Shown one piece after another: positions 24,766 through 35,879 of a stretch of 64,000 bases of DNA (within the stretch, counting starts at the first letter, position 1; every line of letters starts with the position of its first letter). Position numbers and translations under genes: made by a program. The stretch lies in NCBI GenBank assembly GCA_037013685.1, contig CM072895.1:11010463-11074462 (forward strand). The letters run 5' to 3'. The notes beneath the pieces are model-generated. The model searched no databases, was not told where the DNA came from, and saw only the letters and a list, made by a program, of their open reading frames with translations. Source of the stretch: Acridotheres tristis (lineage: Eukaryota; Chordata; Aves; Passeriformes; Sturnidae).

Positions 24766-27749
24766 ATTATTGACAAAGGTAGCATTAAAATTTGCTTCTC
24801 TGCCTGGGAGCAGATTTGCCTGGATTGTGTGCCATGTTGGGAGGATCATGGGGAGGGAGCAGGAACTGCAGGAGCTGTGTGTGCATGTCCTGCTCTGGGG
24901 ACTTGGGCTTTTTCAGGGGTTTCCTGGTAGATGCAGAGTTGGTTTCTGCCTCATCATTCCTCATTCTGTTTGTGTGATGAGCTCTCTTGTTGCTGTCATC
25001 CCTTACTCCAACAGTGTCCCCATTCTCTGGAGTATCATCTGTCTGCTATTGGTTTCTGCCCCTTTATTTCAGTGCTGTGGTCTTGCCCAGGTGTGACTCC
25101 TCTGCCTGACAGAGTTCAGGGATTTGCTGCTCGTGTCCTTTCTTACTCCAGTCCTTTAGGAGAGTTTTGCCAAACTCCGTCTGTGGAGAAGCTTTCCCAG
25201 TACAGGGTGAGCCATAGGCTAATTGCCCATGGAAAGTGAGGCCCAGCACCCGAACTCCCTTCTTGCAGCTCTCCATCCCAATGGCAAACCTGCCTTTCCC
25301 ACACTGCTTGGAAGGGGTTTTACGTGGGTGCTGTGAAGGATGCCAAGCCAGCAGTGTGACAGTGTGACATCTCCTTGGTACTGCCAATGGTGCACATGTA
25401 CCCTGTGTGTTACAGGCTGCTGGCTGCTCCATTTGAGCTGGCTCCAGAGCAGATCTGTCCTCAATGTCTACAATGCTCTGACTGCCTGCAGAGGTGGTAG
25501 CCGCTGGCACCATGTGCCTGCTGGCTTTACCAGCAGGCTGAGTACCCCAGAGTGGGCTGGAGTCAGGGAGAAGAACTCTTCCTCCCAGCCAGCTTGGCAC
25601 CAGCAGGTATAGCTGCTGTCAGGGCTGCTGGCTTCATGGCTTTTTGCCTCAGAAAAGGCTTGAGTCAATGCTGGTGTCTAGAGACATGCCTTTCCTGGCA
25701 TTTTTTCAATGAACCAGCTTCCTGGGTTTCTGGCCGCTTAATTTCTCAGCCTGGCCTAGGCATGGATCAGGTGTTGGTTCTAGTGACAGCCGAAAAAATT
25801 CCCAAGTCAAGGGCTGAGGAGGGACTGCTCACTGCAGAGGCAGCCTGGCTTGCTTGGGTCCAGTGTTGCTGCCTCATCCTGGAGACAGTGTCAGTCTCCA
25901 CAGCCAAGTCCTTCCATATTGGCCACTAGGACTGGGCACAGTCATCCAAATTGCCGATGGTCACCCTGCACCCTTACCTCTCTCTTATTCATGCTTTTGA
26001 CTGCCCGTGCATCAGTGTTGGGAGGAGCCATCCATCCCTTTCCCTGCTCAGGCTGCCCTTCCCTTCTCTCTCTGACTATATGGAGCCTTGGTCCCAACAC
26101 AGCCCTGCCTTCTCAGCCGAATTTTTTTTATTTGGGCCCCTAATCAAGGTCTGCTGCAGAAGGAAGTGGAGAACAATGAAGACTGTTCTCAGCTGCCAGC
26201 CTGTCCACAGTGAGACAAGGAGCTGGCTGTGGATCTGGGGATGGTCCCATGCCATCTAGAGCCTCCCTTATCTTTGTGCTCAGCTCTGGAATGCAGCAGT
26301 GTTGAAGGAATGTTAGGGAGCTGAGAGGAGGTTTCTTGGGTCATCTAAGGAGCCTCTGATTTTCATGGCCCTCATGGGTCACTGATGGCCAAAAATCTGC
26401 AAGCCAAAGACAACTGAGAAGCGAGCAGCAAGGAGATCTGACAGCCAGTCTCACCAGTTTCACAGGTACCATGCACTGTAAGAGTGTCTGTGCAGCTCCT
26501 TTCTTAGCAGTCTGGGCAGCAGTCCAGGGAGATGCAAACATTCCTGTGAAGCCTCAGTGTGCTTATGCAGGAATGCACAACACGGATGTTTCCCTTCAAA
26601 TCTGACAGAAAAATTGCAGTGGATAGCCACTTGTTTTTGCAAACAAATTGCAAGGAATTTTGCTGTCTTGCCTGAAAGATTCTGTATTGCTTTGTTTTCA
26701 AATCATCCTCTGCTTCACTGTCTCATCAGGTATCTGTTCCAAATCCCTGCACTTGACATGCTCTGGAACCAGTCCTGCTCAATGTTTCATCTTCTTTCCT
26801 TCATCATGTTCAAAATCTGCAGAGTTCAGGGTGCTTGACACCCTGCAGGGCCAAGGCTGGATTCTGGATGGGAACCACCTTTAGCATCCAGTTGATACAG
26901 GCAGGATGGGCTCGTGCTGGAGCACAGTGGAATCTCCCTACATCCCCTGGAACACAGCTGCACATACAGCAAGCTGCTGCACAGTGCTCAGGTTCTAGCT
27001 TTTGTCTGGTTTCTAATCATGAGCAAGTGAGCTGCAAAGCTTATTGAGAGGTTAGAAAAGTGATTTGTGTTCCCAAATACACCAAAATGTATCTGCATAC
27101 ACTGCAAATACAGCTGCCTTGGGGTGGGATGGGTGCAGGTCTAGTGCCATTTTGTTCTTGAGAGAAAAAATGTAAAGGAACGGGGGAAAATGTACAGATT
27201 TCAGGATAAGGAGATAGAAAAGTCCTGCTCCAGAGGGTGAGGATGCAGGAATTCCTTTGGAGATCAGGAAGGAGCAAAAGGAGTATGAAGCCTATTCTTT
27301 CATGCTCTTCCTCAGGTTGATATTTCAACTCTAAGGATTCCCTCTGGGCTGAATGTGTCGCTGGAGACTAAAGAGGACATTTTTATGCCATTTCCATCTC
27401 TTCTCTAACACAGGTTAGATATGTGTCAGCTCCAGTGTGGGCTGTAGAATCTTGGGGTGAGGAACTTCTCTTTGTCTGCTGTTTTATTGGCCCTCAGCAA
27501 AATGAAGTTGACTCTTGCCAAGAAGTTACTCAGTCTTACATATATGGGGACATTGCCATTCTTAACACATGTGTTTGAGGCAGTGCTTGCCAAAAACAAG
27601 CTTCATCTTTTAATGGGAGTCTTGGCACTTGCAGGCAAAGACCGGCATTCACAGGCTCCACACCAGTGGAGCTGGGTACCTGTGTTGGGATCTCTCTGCT
27701 GAGAGTCAGAGACTCCTACAAATCACAAGGATTAAAATCCCAGGTTTTA
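24766..27749. other. ERI3 last intron, no supported feature
   Basis: Three kilobases of mixed sequence with many short chance frames. I see no exon, RNA gene or known repeat. Confidence 0.55.
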
Positions 27750-28680
27750 GTTGTGATTTAAATAAGACAGCAGATCACCTGCATTCAGAAATTCTTTTTT
27801 TTCTGGTTTTGCCTTTTTTAAACCTGTTTCCCTGGAAAAAAGGTCAAATTTCACTGAACAGCACCTATCAAACCAAGTACAGCTTTCCTTACTACTGCCC
27901 AGTTGTTAAATCTGGTTATTCTTTTACTCATTCAACACTCTATTTTTGCTACATTTATTTTGATCGATTATGTAACGTAATATGCCTTTAGACCTAGTTT
28001 TTAAATATTTTTTGCACTAGAAAAATGGTGAATTACTATTTGTTCTTGAAGAGCTGGTGATTAAATTATTACTCATGATTGCTCTTTTGGATGAAAACTC
28101 TAATGCCATGTTAATGCACCCCAGTGGTAGTTTGAATTGATTTTATTAGGAAAATCCTCTTTCCCTTGCAGATATTCACTACAGAAGGAAAAGTAAATCT
28201 CAGAATACTTTTTAGGTAAAAAAAACCTGGTACATGAAACCAAAGCAAGAAGTGATCAGTGAGCGGGAGGAGTGTTTCTAATACCTTTCAAGGTATTAGA
28301 ATGAGTACTCTCATACTCTCTCACCTTGGTTGGTTGGTTGGTTGGTTTGTCTTCATTGATTATTGGAAAGATAAAAGACAAACCTTATTTTCCATTTTCA
28401 ATCTTTTGTTGTTTCTCAGCTCTGAACTAGCCAGTTCTTGAACTGAAAATACACAAAAACCAGCAAAAAATTTTCAAAACTGCAGAAGTAGCAGCTCCTA
28501 CTGGAAAAGATTTTTTTCTCATTTGTCAGCTCTGCTTCCCTCTCCAGTGCATTGACTGTCTTTAAAACATGACATTATTCCTTGCTACTGATCTTTTTTG
28601 AATCTAATTTAATGTAATTGAATCTTTAAAGTTTAGGTTTTAGCACATGTATTACTGTGATTTTAGATTAAGTTTTAAAT
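27750..28680. other. A+T-rich intron stretch
   Basis: Long A+T-rich sequence with TTAAATATTTTTTGC, ATTAAATTATTACTC and AATCTAATTTAATGTAATTG. It has fewer ordered motifs than the islands further right. It may contain a regulatory element around 28010-28130, but much of it looks like ordinary A+T-rich intron. Confidence 0.35.
28326..28347 (+). repeat. (TTGG)n microsatellite
   Basis: Five and a half perfect copies of the tetranucleotide TTGG. It is a simple repeat, likely variable in length between individuals. Confidence 0.85.
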
Positions 28681-28689
28681 GTCTGGTTT

Positions 28690-28734
28690 GGGGTTTGTTA
28701 GGTTTTCTGGGGTTTTTTGGGGTTTTTTTAGGGG
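28690..28734 (+). repeat. T/G-rich tract with four G-runs
   Basis: Four GGGG runs at 28690, 28709, 28719 and 28731 are separated by T-rich loops of 15, 6 and 8 nt. The TTTTGGGG pattern could form an intramolecular G-quadruplex on the + strand. It looks like a degenerate simple repeat rather than an interstitial telomere, since TTAGGG appears at most once. Confidence 0.5.
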
Positions 28735-29089
28735 AAAGACATTAACTCGCTGCTGTGTCTCTTGCTAGTGAACCCTCAGTACCCATTCCAGGTGACCAGG
28801 AGATCTGGTCCCATAGTAGCACCTGTCCTGACATGGTGCCCTCACTGGGATGTTTTACACCAGCTGTCATCATCCTGTGAGCTCCAAGCCTCTGCACAGA
28901 CGGCTTCACCATCTTCTCTGCTCCACAGTTGCCCTGGCCCGGGCTGTGCCGTGCTCCCTCTGTGGGGGGATCTCTGCCCATGCCAAACAGAAAAGCCTCA
29001 CTTGCCTGGGCAGGTCAGCAGCCCATGCGGTGAGCGACCCAGCAAGCCACCGTGCCTTGCCGGCTCCATCTCTCTCTTTTCTTTTACTG

Positions 29090-29332
29090 ATTGGAAATCT
29101 CGGAAGGTTAGGGTGTGATATTGTTCCTGATCCAGAGCATTAATTAGGCCTCGAAAAGAAGAAGAGGAATTGCGTGTTTTTAACAGTGAGGTTAATGGGA
29201 TGCTCGCAGAGTAGACAGTTTTAATGAGCTTCAACTCGATGTGCAGTGAGTTTACTCTTTGTGTTAAAAGGGTCACACTGCAGTAGTTTGATGTGGATTG
29301 TCTCCTGGCCCCCAGTGTCATAGGTGAGCGTC
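29090..29332. promoter_or_regulatory. Candidate enhancer next to the duplicated element
   Basis: The stretch includes GCATTAATTAGGCCTCG, GTTTTTAACAGTGAGG, GTTAATGGGATGC and CAGTTTTAATGAGC. It is repeat-free and non-coding and runs directly into copy A of the 55-bp duplicated element. The TAATTA and TTAATG words point to homeodomain factors. Confidence 0.4.
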
Positions 29333-29387
29333 TGTCAGAGTCCAGTCAGAGCGCATTTACTTAGTGACACGATTCTAATTAACTACC
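29333..29387 (+). repeat. Duplicated 55-bp element, copy A
   Basis: This 55-bp stretch recurs in the same orientation at 30408-30462, with no gap and 6 substitutions (49/55 identical). Both copies begin with GTCAGAG-TCCA-GTCAGAG, a 7-mer repeated at an 11-bp period, and end with the identical 17-mer GATTCTAATTAACTACC, which holds a homeodomain-type TAATTA core. The middle differs most. A CpG-rich islet follows directly. Confidence 0.85.
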
Positions 29388-29550
29388 TCGAGCTGCCACC
29401 GCCGCGGGGAGCCGGGGCAGCGCCTGCCGGGGCGCTCCTGCCCGGCGGAGCCGTCCCTCTGTGCGCCCGCTCGGTCTCGGCGGTGCCGGGCTGCTCCCGC
29501 GCTGACAGTGAAGGGGAGGGCGGTGGCAGGTGACGGGCCACCCGCCCTAA
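29388..29550. other. CpG-rich islet
   Basis: About 22 CpGs fall in roughly 160 bp, far above the intronic background, with words like CCGCCGCGG and CGGTCTCGGCGG. It starts directly at the end of duplicated copy A. It is too short for a classic CpG island promoter but could be an unmethylated regulatory islet or an intronic transcription start. No first exon is recognisable. Confidence 0.55.
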
Positions 29551-30099
29551 TGGGGACCTCGGGCTGTCAGCCCAGCTCTCCCCCTGGAGCTTGGCGGGGG
29601 CAGATGAGGCTGTGCTTCACCCTGTAAGGTGCTGGAGGTGCGTGGTCCTGGCAGTTTGCTGGCCTTATTTCAGCCTGATCTCACTCTTCCCTGTTTTCCT
29701 TTCCTGTCTCTCGCAGCATCTTTGTGATCCTTGGTCGTCCTTGGTGCCCATCTGCCTCCTCCACATCAGGGCAGGGGGAACAAGGAGGTGGGACAGCATT
29801 TTGTGAAACTCCCCTTCATGTTTTTGACCACTTTTCATCCCACCCCACGTGGCAGAGTCAGTCTCACCCTCCCGGTTCATCCCAGGGTGTGGGAAAAGCC
29901 CCAAAGAACCTTGTGCTCCCCTAGAGCAGACATACCCCGTTCTTTTTGAGCTCTTCGTTTCTCAGCGGAGGTGGCACTTGCACGGCACCATCCTTCTGCT
30001 GAGGGATGCTGAGAGAGAGAGCCGAGAACGGGGCTCATTCCTGCGGAATGGGGCACTGCCCCGCACACAGTTGCCCCAGCTCAAGGCAGAAGGGGAAGG
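29551..30099. other. Sequence between the two copies of the 55-bp element
   Basis: Ordinary G+C-balanced intron. I see no repeat and no homology between this piece and the flanks of either copy, so the duplication covers the short elements only. Confidence 0.5.
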
Positions 30100-30214
30100 A
30101 CTCTGAATTAAATAATTAAAAGAGACTTAAGTACAAATCAACAGAAATGTCACCAAATGAGCAGTGTCATTTTGAATTAGCGCTCATAAAGGTCATGCGG
30201 ATCCAGAACAGGTG
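30100..30214. promoter_or_regulatory. Candidate non-coding element
   Basis: The block has GAATTAAATAATTAAAAG, then ATGTCACCAAATGAGCAG and TTTGAATTAGCGCTC. It is A+T-rich and non-coding, and sits just left of the second CpG-rich islet. Confidence 0.35.
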
Positions 30215-30400
30215 GAGCGGCCAGGCAGCGTGTCCAGCACCCAGGCAGGGTAGAGGGACCGGCACAGCCACTCCGGGGGACCCACTGGGCCGTGGGCACA
30301 GGGACAGCGCGGCTGGAGGGGTCCGGCTGCGGGCACGGAGCCCCAAATCCCTGAGGAGCGGCGAGCAGGGAGGGCTGGCCGGGCCAGCCGGTTAGAGGAC
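30215..30400. other. CpG-rich islet
   Basis: About 15 CpGs fall in roughly 190 bp. It directly precedes copy B of the 55-bp element, so each copy has a CpG-rich islet on its inner side. Frames through it are chance. Confidence 0.45.
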
Positions 30401-30407
30401 GAGCAAC

Positions 30408-30462
30408 TGTCAGAGTCCAGTCAGAGCACATTAACGCGGTGACATGATTCTAATTAACTACC
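30408..30462 (+). repeat. Duplicated 55-bp element, copy B
   Basis: This is the second copy of the element at 29333-29387, in the same orientation and 1075 bp to the right. It shares the first 20 bases and the last 17 bases exactly; all six differences lie between them, five of them in the 11-base stretch after the conserved start. Strong retention of both ends and drift in the middle suggests two constrained binding modules. Confidence 0.85.
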
Positions 30463-30568
30463 GTGAGAGGTGTCACAGCTGGAAAAGCAGTGAGCAGAGA
30501 CAAGCTTTTAAAAAAAGAAAAAAGCAATGTGACAGTCTTTTTTTCTCTCTTTCTTTTTCTTTTCTTTC

Positions 30569-30602
<34 letters not shown>

Positions 30603-30760
30603 CTTGTGTGCTCTCTCCCCTCCATGTGGGAGTGGATCTAAAGATAATTAGGATGTCTGGCTGCCTGGGAACCTGAGCCGGGGCTCTTTTGCTTTCAGTC
30701 ATTTAAGTTTTCGACATCTCTCTGAAGGGACTTGGTGGCGCAGTGGATTACTGCGCGCCA
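30463..30760. other. Flank of copy B with poly(T) and a small hairpin
   Basis: A C/T-rich tract leads into T28 at 30572-30599. Right of it lies CTAAAGATAATTAGGATG (30638-30655), then a G+C stem GCGCAG/CTGCGC with the 7-nt loop TGGATTA at 30738-30756. The left part of that stem, TGGCGCAGTGG at 30736-30746, matches the tRNA A-box consensus, but no B-box or acceptor stem follows, so I do not call a tRNA. Confidence 0.4.
30572..30599 (+). repeat. Poly(T) run, 28 bases
   Basis: A homopolymer T28 is preceded by about 35 bases of C/T-rich sequence. Read on the minus strand it is an A28 tail, but I see no retrocopied gene or SINE body attached to it. Confidence 0.85.
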
Positions 30761-32499
30761 GAGTGACAGAACACTCTTCTAATCGTAAACCCTTTTTAGA
30801 AAGGATTCTGCTCTCTCTTTTTCCCCTGGAGCAGCAGGGGGTATGTTCTGATCACTGCAGCTCTGTTCCCATACATGCTACAATGGGAAACTCAAGGTCT
30901 TTCAGCTGTTTCCTGCAGTTAACAAAGGAGGCACAGAAGAAAGAAAGGAAGGATGATTGAGTGTTTGTGTTGACTGCACTCACCCCTCCATCCTACCCTG
31001 CCAAAAGTTGGTCGTGTGCCCATCTGACCCCACTGCCTGACAGGGGTGTGATGGGTTTGTCACACCTTGTCCTTGGCTGAGGGCTCGAGGTCCCAGAGAG
31101 CAGCCTTTGGAGGGACCATGAAGGCTGCAGGGACTTCACCTGCCTGAGAAAAGTCAGGGTGCTTCCATGTGCTTCTCCCAGCCCCCAGGCAGGCAGTGGA
31201 AGTTCCTGCTCCCTGGGGATATGTGGAAGGTAGGCTCGAGTCCCCTCTCTTCTGTCTGGAAGCAGTTGTTTGCAGCATCAGTGTTAGACTGAAGATTTAA
31301 GAGGGATTTCTGGATTGTTTGCTATGCTGCAGTGCCTGGGAGGCCCAGCTGCAAACCAGGACAAGTCTGTCTCAAGCCTCAGATCTGGCTGATCCCCAGC
31401 AGGATGGCTCTGCCATCATCTTGGAACTGCCCTTTGGCACAGCAGCAGTTCTACCCTCTTCCTCTGGCTTCTGGTTTTAGGAATAGTGGTGGGGACTGTC
31501 TCCTTTGGTAAGAAGATTTGCTGTCCTTCCATTCCTCCCTTCCACCCATGCCAGTTGTGATCCTCAGCCCAGCACCTGGCCCAATTCCTGTCCCCAGTGA
31601 CATATGAGAAACCTTTTAAATATATTTTTCATATCACTCTCAACTGTTGTAGTGGGAGCACAGGGAGAGGCCGATGGTTTGTATTACATTTGTATTATGT
31701 CTGCTCTGTTTTAGTGATCAGCCAGTCCCAAAACCAGGAGTTTGCTGACCTGAACTGATCTGTGCTGTAGAGACCCTTGCACTGCCTTGTACTCATTGTG
31801 CTCCTGGCTATTTGTCCAGTCTTTTTAGTTATCTGTGGCTGAACCTTGCAAAATATCCCTCTCACTGCTACTGGAACAACCTTTGCACTTCCCAAGCCCT
31901 GTCCAATGTTGTGCTGGGCAGGTAGAACATCTTTGCTAGCACTTGTTCTCCTGCCCCTGCAACAGACAGCACTTCCCAAGCACCATGATGCACCCTCTGA
32001 CACAGTGAGATGTGTTAGGTGAGAAACCTTGGAAGATCATTAACTTTCTACAGAGCTTTTTCTGTAGAAAGTAGCAACGTAAAACACCGAGTGACATTTT
32101 GATTTCCCGTAGATTCTTTTGGTGCCTTGGTGTCTCTGCAGTATGTCCCAGACAAAGCTAAATAGTAGCGTGTCTTCGCTTACCTGTGAGGAGGGGAAGA
32201 GTTTCCTGTTAATGAACATAAACATCTCAGTTAAGGGCACGGATTACCTGCCCTGCTCCGCCCTGGACTCTGGTGGAAGGTGTCTTTTAATGTCTTAACT
32301 GTCCTGCAACAGCAGTGTGTCCCCAAATCTACCTTTACATGACTGCATCCAGGGGGATCACAGGCATGCTGTTGTCCCTCCTAGGTTAGCCCTTGCGACC
32401 AGAGTTTGGGCATCTACCTTGTCCCCTCTCTGTCCTCCCTAGAATGCACAGGGCTGGCGAGCACTGTGGTTTGCCTTTGCGAGGAGGAGAGACTCCTGC
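30761..32499. other. ERI3 last intron, no supported feature
   Basis: Mixed sequence without exons or repeats. A short A+T-rich stretch near 31615-31700 shows no ordered motifs. Confidence 0.55.
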
Positions 32500-33070
32500 C
32501 CAAGTTTTAGTAAGGATCTGCCTTTAAGGAGAGTGATGGCAGAGGTGCAGAGGGAAGGCTGTGTCAGCAAGGGACGCCAGGTTTAGAGCTGCCCTGCTTC
32601 ACCTAATGAGAACCGATTGCAAGGTGCAGGAGGGCAGGGGGTAGCAGTCAGCCAGAGAGACTCCACCGCAATTTAACAAGTTTTCATTCCCCTGAGTTCC
32701 CTGATAAGACCCCCCTCGAAGTCTGTACAGGAATTCATAAGAATAGGATAATTAGGATGTTTCAAAGCTGCGACCCTCAGAGGAGTCCTTGGATTAATCT
32801 GTTTTTTCCCTTAAAGACATCTGTAACTACAATCTTTGTTTCTCTCCTCTTCTTCCCCCCCTCCTTCTTTTCCCTTCTTGTCTGTCTCTGTATCTCCTGT
32901 CAAACCGTGGCAGACATAAATGACAAAGAAATCAGAAAGAGAGATCAATGCAGTCCAAATTAGCACTTGGAGATAGACTGTGCTGGAGATGTCAGAGCCT
33001 GACCCCAGTTGATCTGCCAGCCTCCACTGGTGATATTATGCAAATTGCATCCATCTGGCAGAGCCCAGTA
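32500..33070. promoter_or_regulatory. Candidate enhancer with POU and E-box sites
   Basis: Non-coding island with AATTTAACAAG, GGATAATTAGGATG (32746-32759) and, at its right end, ATGCAAATTGCAT at 33038-33050. That word is a perfect POU octamer (ATGCAAAT) overlapping a second octamer-like site in the opposite direction. The E-box CATCTG follows at 33052-33057. POU plus bHLH pairing is typical of neural enhancers; here that is inference. Confidence 0.45.
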
Positions 33071-33130
33071 AAGGACTAATGGGGCAGGGAGGTGGCCAGG
33101 ACCAGGCACCTTTGGGAAGGGGAGAGAGAT

Positions 33131-33169
33131 GGGGGTCTTTGGGGAGGGGGGGTCCATGATCGACGGGGG
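33131..33169 (+). other. G-quadruplex motif
   Basis: Four runs of at least four G (33131-33135, 33141-33144, 33146-33152, 33165-33169) with loops of 5, 1 and 12 nt satisfy a loose quadruplex pattern on the + strand. It sits between two candidate enhancer islands. Confidence 0.5.
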
Positions 33170-33403
33170 AGATAAGGTACTGCATTGGCTTTCTTTGCAC
33201 TCCTGGGCGGATTAAAAGCCAAACTCCAGATACAAGATAACCAAACTTCATTTTGCTTTTTATTTTATTCCTTATTGCTCCCCCCATGCAACCTAGTACC
33301 AAAAAGAAGTGGGGGAAAAAAGGTGATTCTTGGTGCTCGTTTCCTGCACGTCATTACCACTAATGGCAGTTTGAGGGGAGAGACAAAGTCAAGGAAAGAA
33401 AGC

Positions 33404-33421
33404 AAAAAAAAAAAAAAAAAA
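33404..33421 (+). repeat. Poly(A) run, 18 bases
   Basis: A homopolymer A18 follows GGAAAGAAAGC. No retroposed body is recognisable, so it is a simple repeat. Confidence 0.85.
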
Positions 33422-33429
33422 GCTGTCTG

Positions 33430-33760
33430 CTTAAAAGACTGTTGTAATAGGAGCATGGATAATAGAAATCTCAAATTACGGTGATCGCCTTGTTAAGAAG
33501 TTTGAAAATGCAGCCAGATTGTCTTTAATGAGAGAAATATGGCTGTTAGTTAGTGAAGGAGGAGGGAATGGACCTTGTTTCAAGATCTGTAGCTCGCCCA
33601 TCAAAGAGGCACTGTCTGTTTCATTTCAAAATCCTGCTCCTCTGCCTGATATTAAAAATAGTTGTTAAAGGCTTTGACTAGCAAGACGATTCTCTTTGAC
33701 TTCCTACTCTCTTTCCACCTCCCCCAAAAGACTTTGCTAAGATAACTTCTGCTTTAAAAA
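33430..33760. promoter_or_regulatory. Candidate enhancer, first copy of a shared core
   Basis: The island contains TCTCAAATTACGG, TTTAATGAGAG and GATATTAAAAATAG. The 27-bp core at 33527-33553 recurs at 35907-35933 with three transitions only; both contain ATATGGCTG and TAGTTAG. It has no coding frame. Confidence 0.4.
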
Positions 33761-35879
33761 AACACCTAAGCAAGGAAAGAAAGAAAGACTAAAGTTTTAG
33801 GGGCTGCAGGATGATACTGCCTCTGGCACTCCAGGGTGCCTGGAGCTTTAAGCCTGAGCACTGCCAACACCCGCCATGGCCATTCCCACCATGGCAGAGG
33901 GGAGCCTCCTCTGCCACGTGCTGCTGTGCTGGGATGAGCACTCAGATGTGGTACCACCACTGCTTTCCTCTTGGCAGCCCTGACCCAGGCACAGGGCGGC
34001 AGTGTCTTTTTTGCCATCTGGATTCCCATTAAGTATCATGATGCTGCTTTCCTTTGGTCTGTCCCGAGCCTGGGAAGTGGCACCAGGCCAAGGTTGAGGA
34101 TGCAGAAAAGGGCTCTGACAGAAGCCAGGTCTGGCAGCTGCCCACCACCCCCACCTCTTGTGAAGAGCTAAGGGGCACCTCTGTGCTGTTAGGCTCTGAC
34201 CCGTAACTCCTGCCTCGCTGTGGTGCTGACAGTCCCCTCTTCATTCTCCCCTGAAATCAAAGGATCACATTAATTGGTTTCAGGATCGTGGCCCCATTTC
34301 CTGAGTGGCCTGTTTAAGATAACGAACTCAGAGTGTGTTAATAGCTGGTATAGCTCAGCAGAGGATCTAGGAACAAGGCCAGGATAGGGAAGATGCTGCT
34401 GGGTGGGGAAGATGGGCATTGACATATCTAAAGTCTGTCCAGTGCTGTGTTTTACTCTGTCCCTGATTTGTGAATCAGGGTAATTCCCTTACTCCCAAGT
34501 TGCTAATATTTTGAAATCCCGGGGCAAAGGACACTGGCCAGAGGGGAGAGCTGCACCAGCCAAAATTGCCCTTTCCCAGTGTGGCCTTGCTCTTTTCATG
34601 GGTCTGCAGCGGGATCAGAGGGGATCTGCTTGTATCCTCCATAGCTTGAGGCCCTTCCCAAAGGTGAAGCTGCCACTGCACAGGTTGATCCCAGCTGTGC
34701 CATTAATCACCCAAGTTCTGGCTTGTTCCTGATTCTGCAGGAGATACCCGCAGTGGGCTGCACTGGGATCACAGTATTTCCATCTGTTCCCGAGAGTCAT
34801 GAGCAATCCAGCTCCAGCTTGGAAGCTGCATTCTTCTAATACAGAAGAGCCCAAGCAGTTTCTCCCAGCCTGGGCCCTGAACTGGGCTACCAGTGTACAG
34901 GACCTGGAGGGGAGGCAGGAAGGGAGGGTCATAGTCATTGCTGAGGGTGATTGTATCCCCGTTCTGCTGGCACCAAGATTCCATGTTCAGTACTGTACTC
35001 TGACATGTCTGTGCTTGAAGATCTCTGAAGAGATGGCATGAAGGAGGGGCTCAATGACTCCTATGAATTTTTGGCCAGCTGATGGCCCAGGGATGCAGCA
35101 GATCAGCTGGCTGGGCTGTCGTGATGGGTGGGTTGCAGAGCTGTCCTTCCTCATCCCCTCATGGCACAGAGCTGATTTTTAACCCCTACCCAGAGATGCA
35201 ATCCAAACCCCCCAGTGATGGAGAGTGCCTGGTGGTCCTGGGTCACTTCTCCCACTATAATTAGCCTCACTGTTAATTACTTGCAGGCCTGTGGTGTACA
35301 GGGGTAGCATCCACGCAGCCACAGGGGCTGCCTCTGCACAGACCCTCCTGCAGTGCACCAACCCTGCATGGCCCCTTGTCTCCTGCCCACCTCAGCAGCA
35401 GGCATGGCACTGGTGCTGTTGGTTGCCTTAGCTTCCCAAGGTATGCATCTCCCTGCCTGCTGCCATCTCTTAGCCAGGCCCCACAGGGAAGGGGACCTGT
35501 GCCCTGGCACTGCCACCTCAGGAGCCTTTCCCCAGGGGCTCTGTGGAGGGGTGAGCCTGCAGACAGCAGGACTCCCAGCCCGTTGCCCTAAGGTGGGCAC
35601 AGCAGCACCACCTTGCCAGGAAGCCCACTCCAGCCCTTAGCTGCCAACTGCCTGGTGTTGAGGGTGTTGGAGCCGGGTCCCCTCTCCCATGCTGTGTGCT
35701 TCCAGCCAAGAACCACTGATTTGGCTCTATGTGCCTGCCCAGGAGGCTTAGGGCTTGGCAGCTGGGTCCTCTCCAGTACCCACAAAGCCTCCTGCTCATG
35801 CTCTCCCCCTCTGAAAGTACATACATAACAGCCAAGAGAGGCAGAGAGGGAGAGAAAAGGAGAAACGCCAGCTTTGCCT
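33761..35879. other. ERI3 last intron, no supported feature
   Basis: G+C-balanced sequence with overlapping chance frames in several phases. No exon borders, RNA genes or repeats are visible. Confidence 0.55.

Noticed and set aside
30572..30599. T28 as the tail of a minus-strand retroposon
   Set aside because: No gene or SINE body is recognisable next to it and no target-site duplication is visible.
30736..30810. Possible tRNA gene
   Set aside because: An A-box-like word and a D-arm-like stem are present, but there is no B-box, anticodon arm or acceptor stem.
30640..32760. Shared 14-mer GATAATTAGGATGT at 30643 and 32747 as a third duplicated element
   Set aside because: A 14-base match is expected by chance several times in 64 kb and the flanks do not align.
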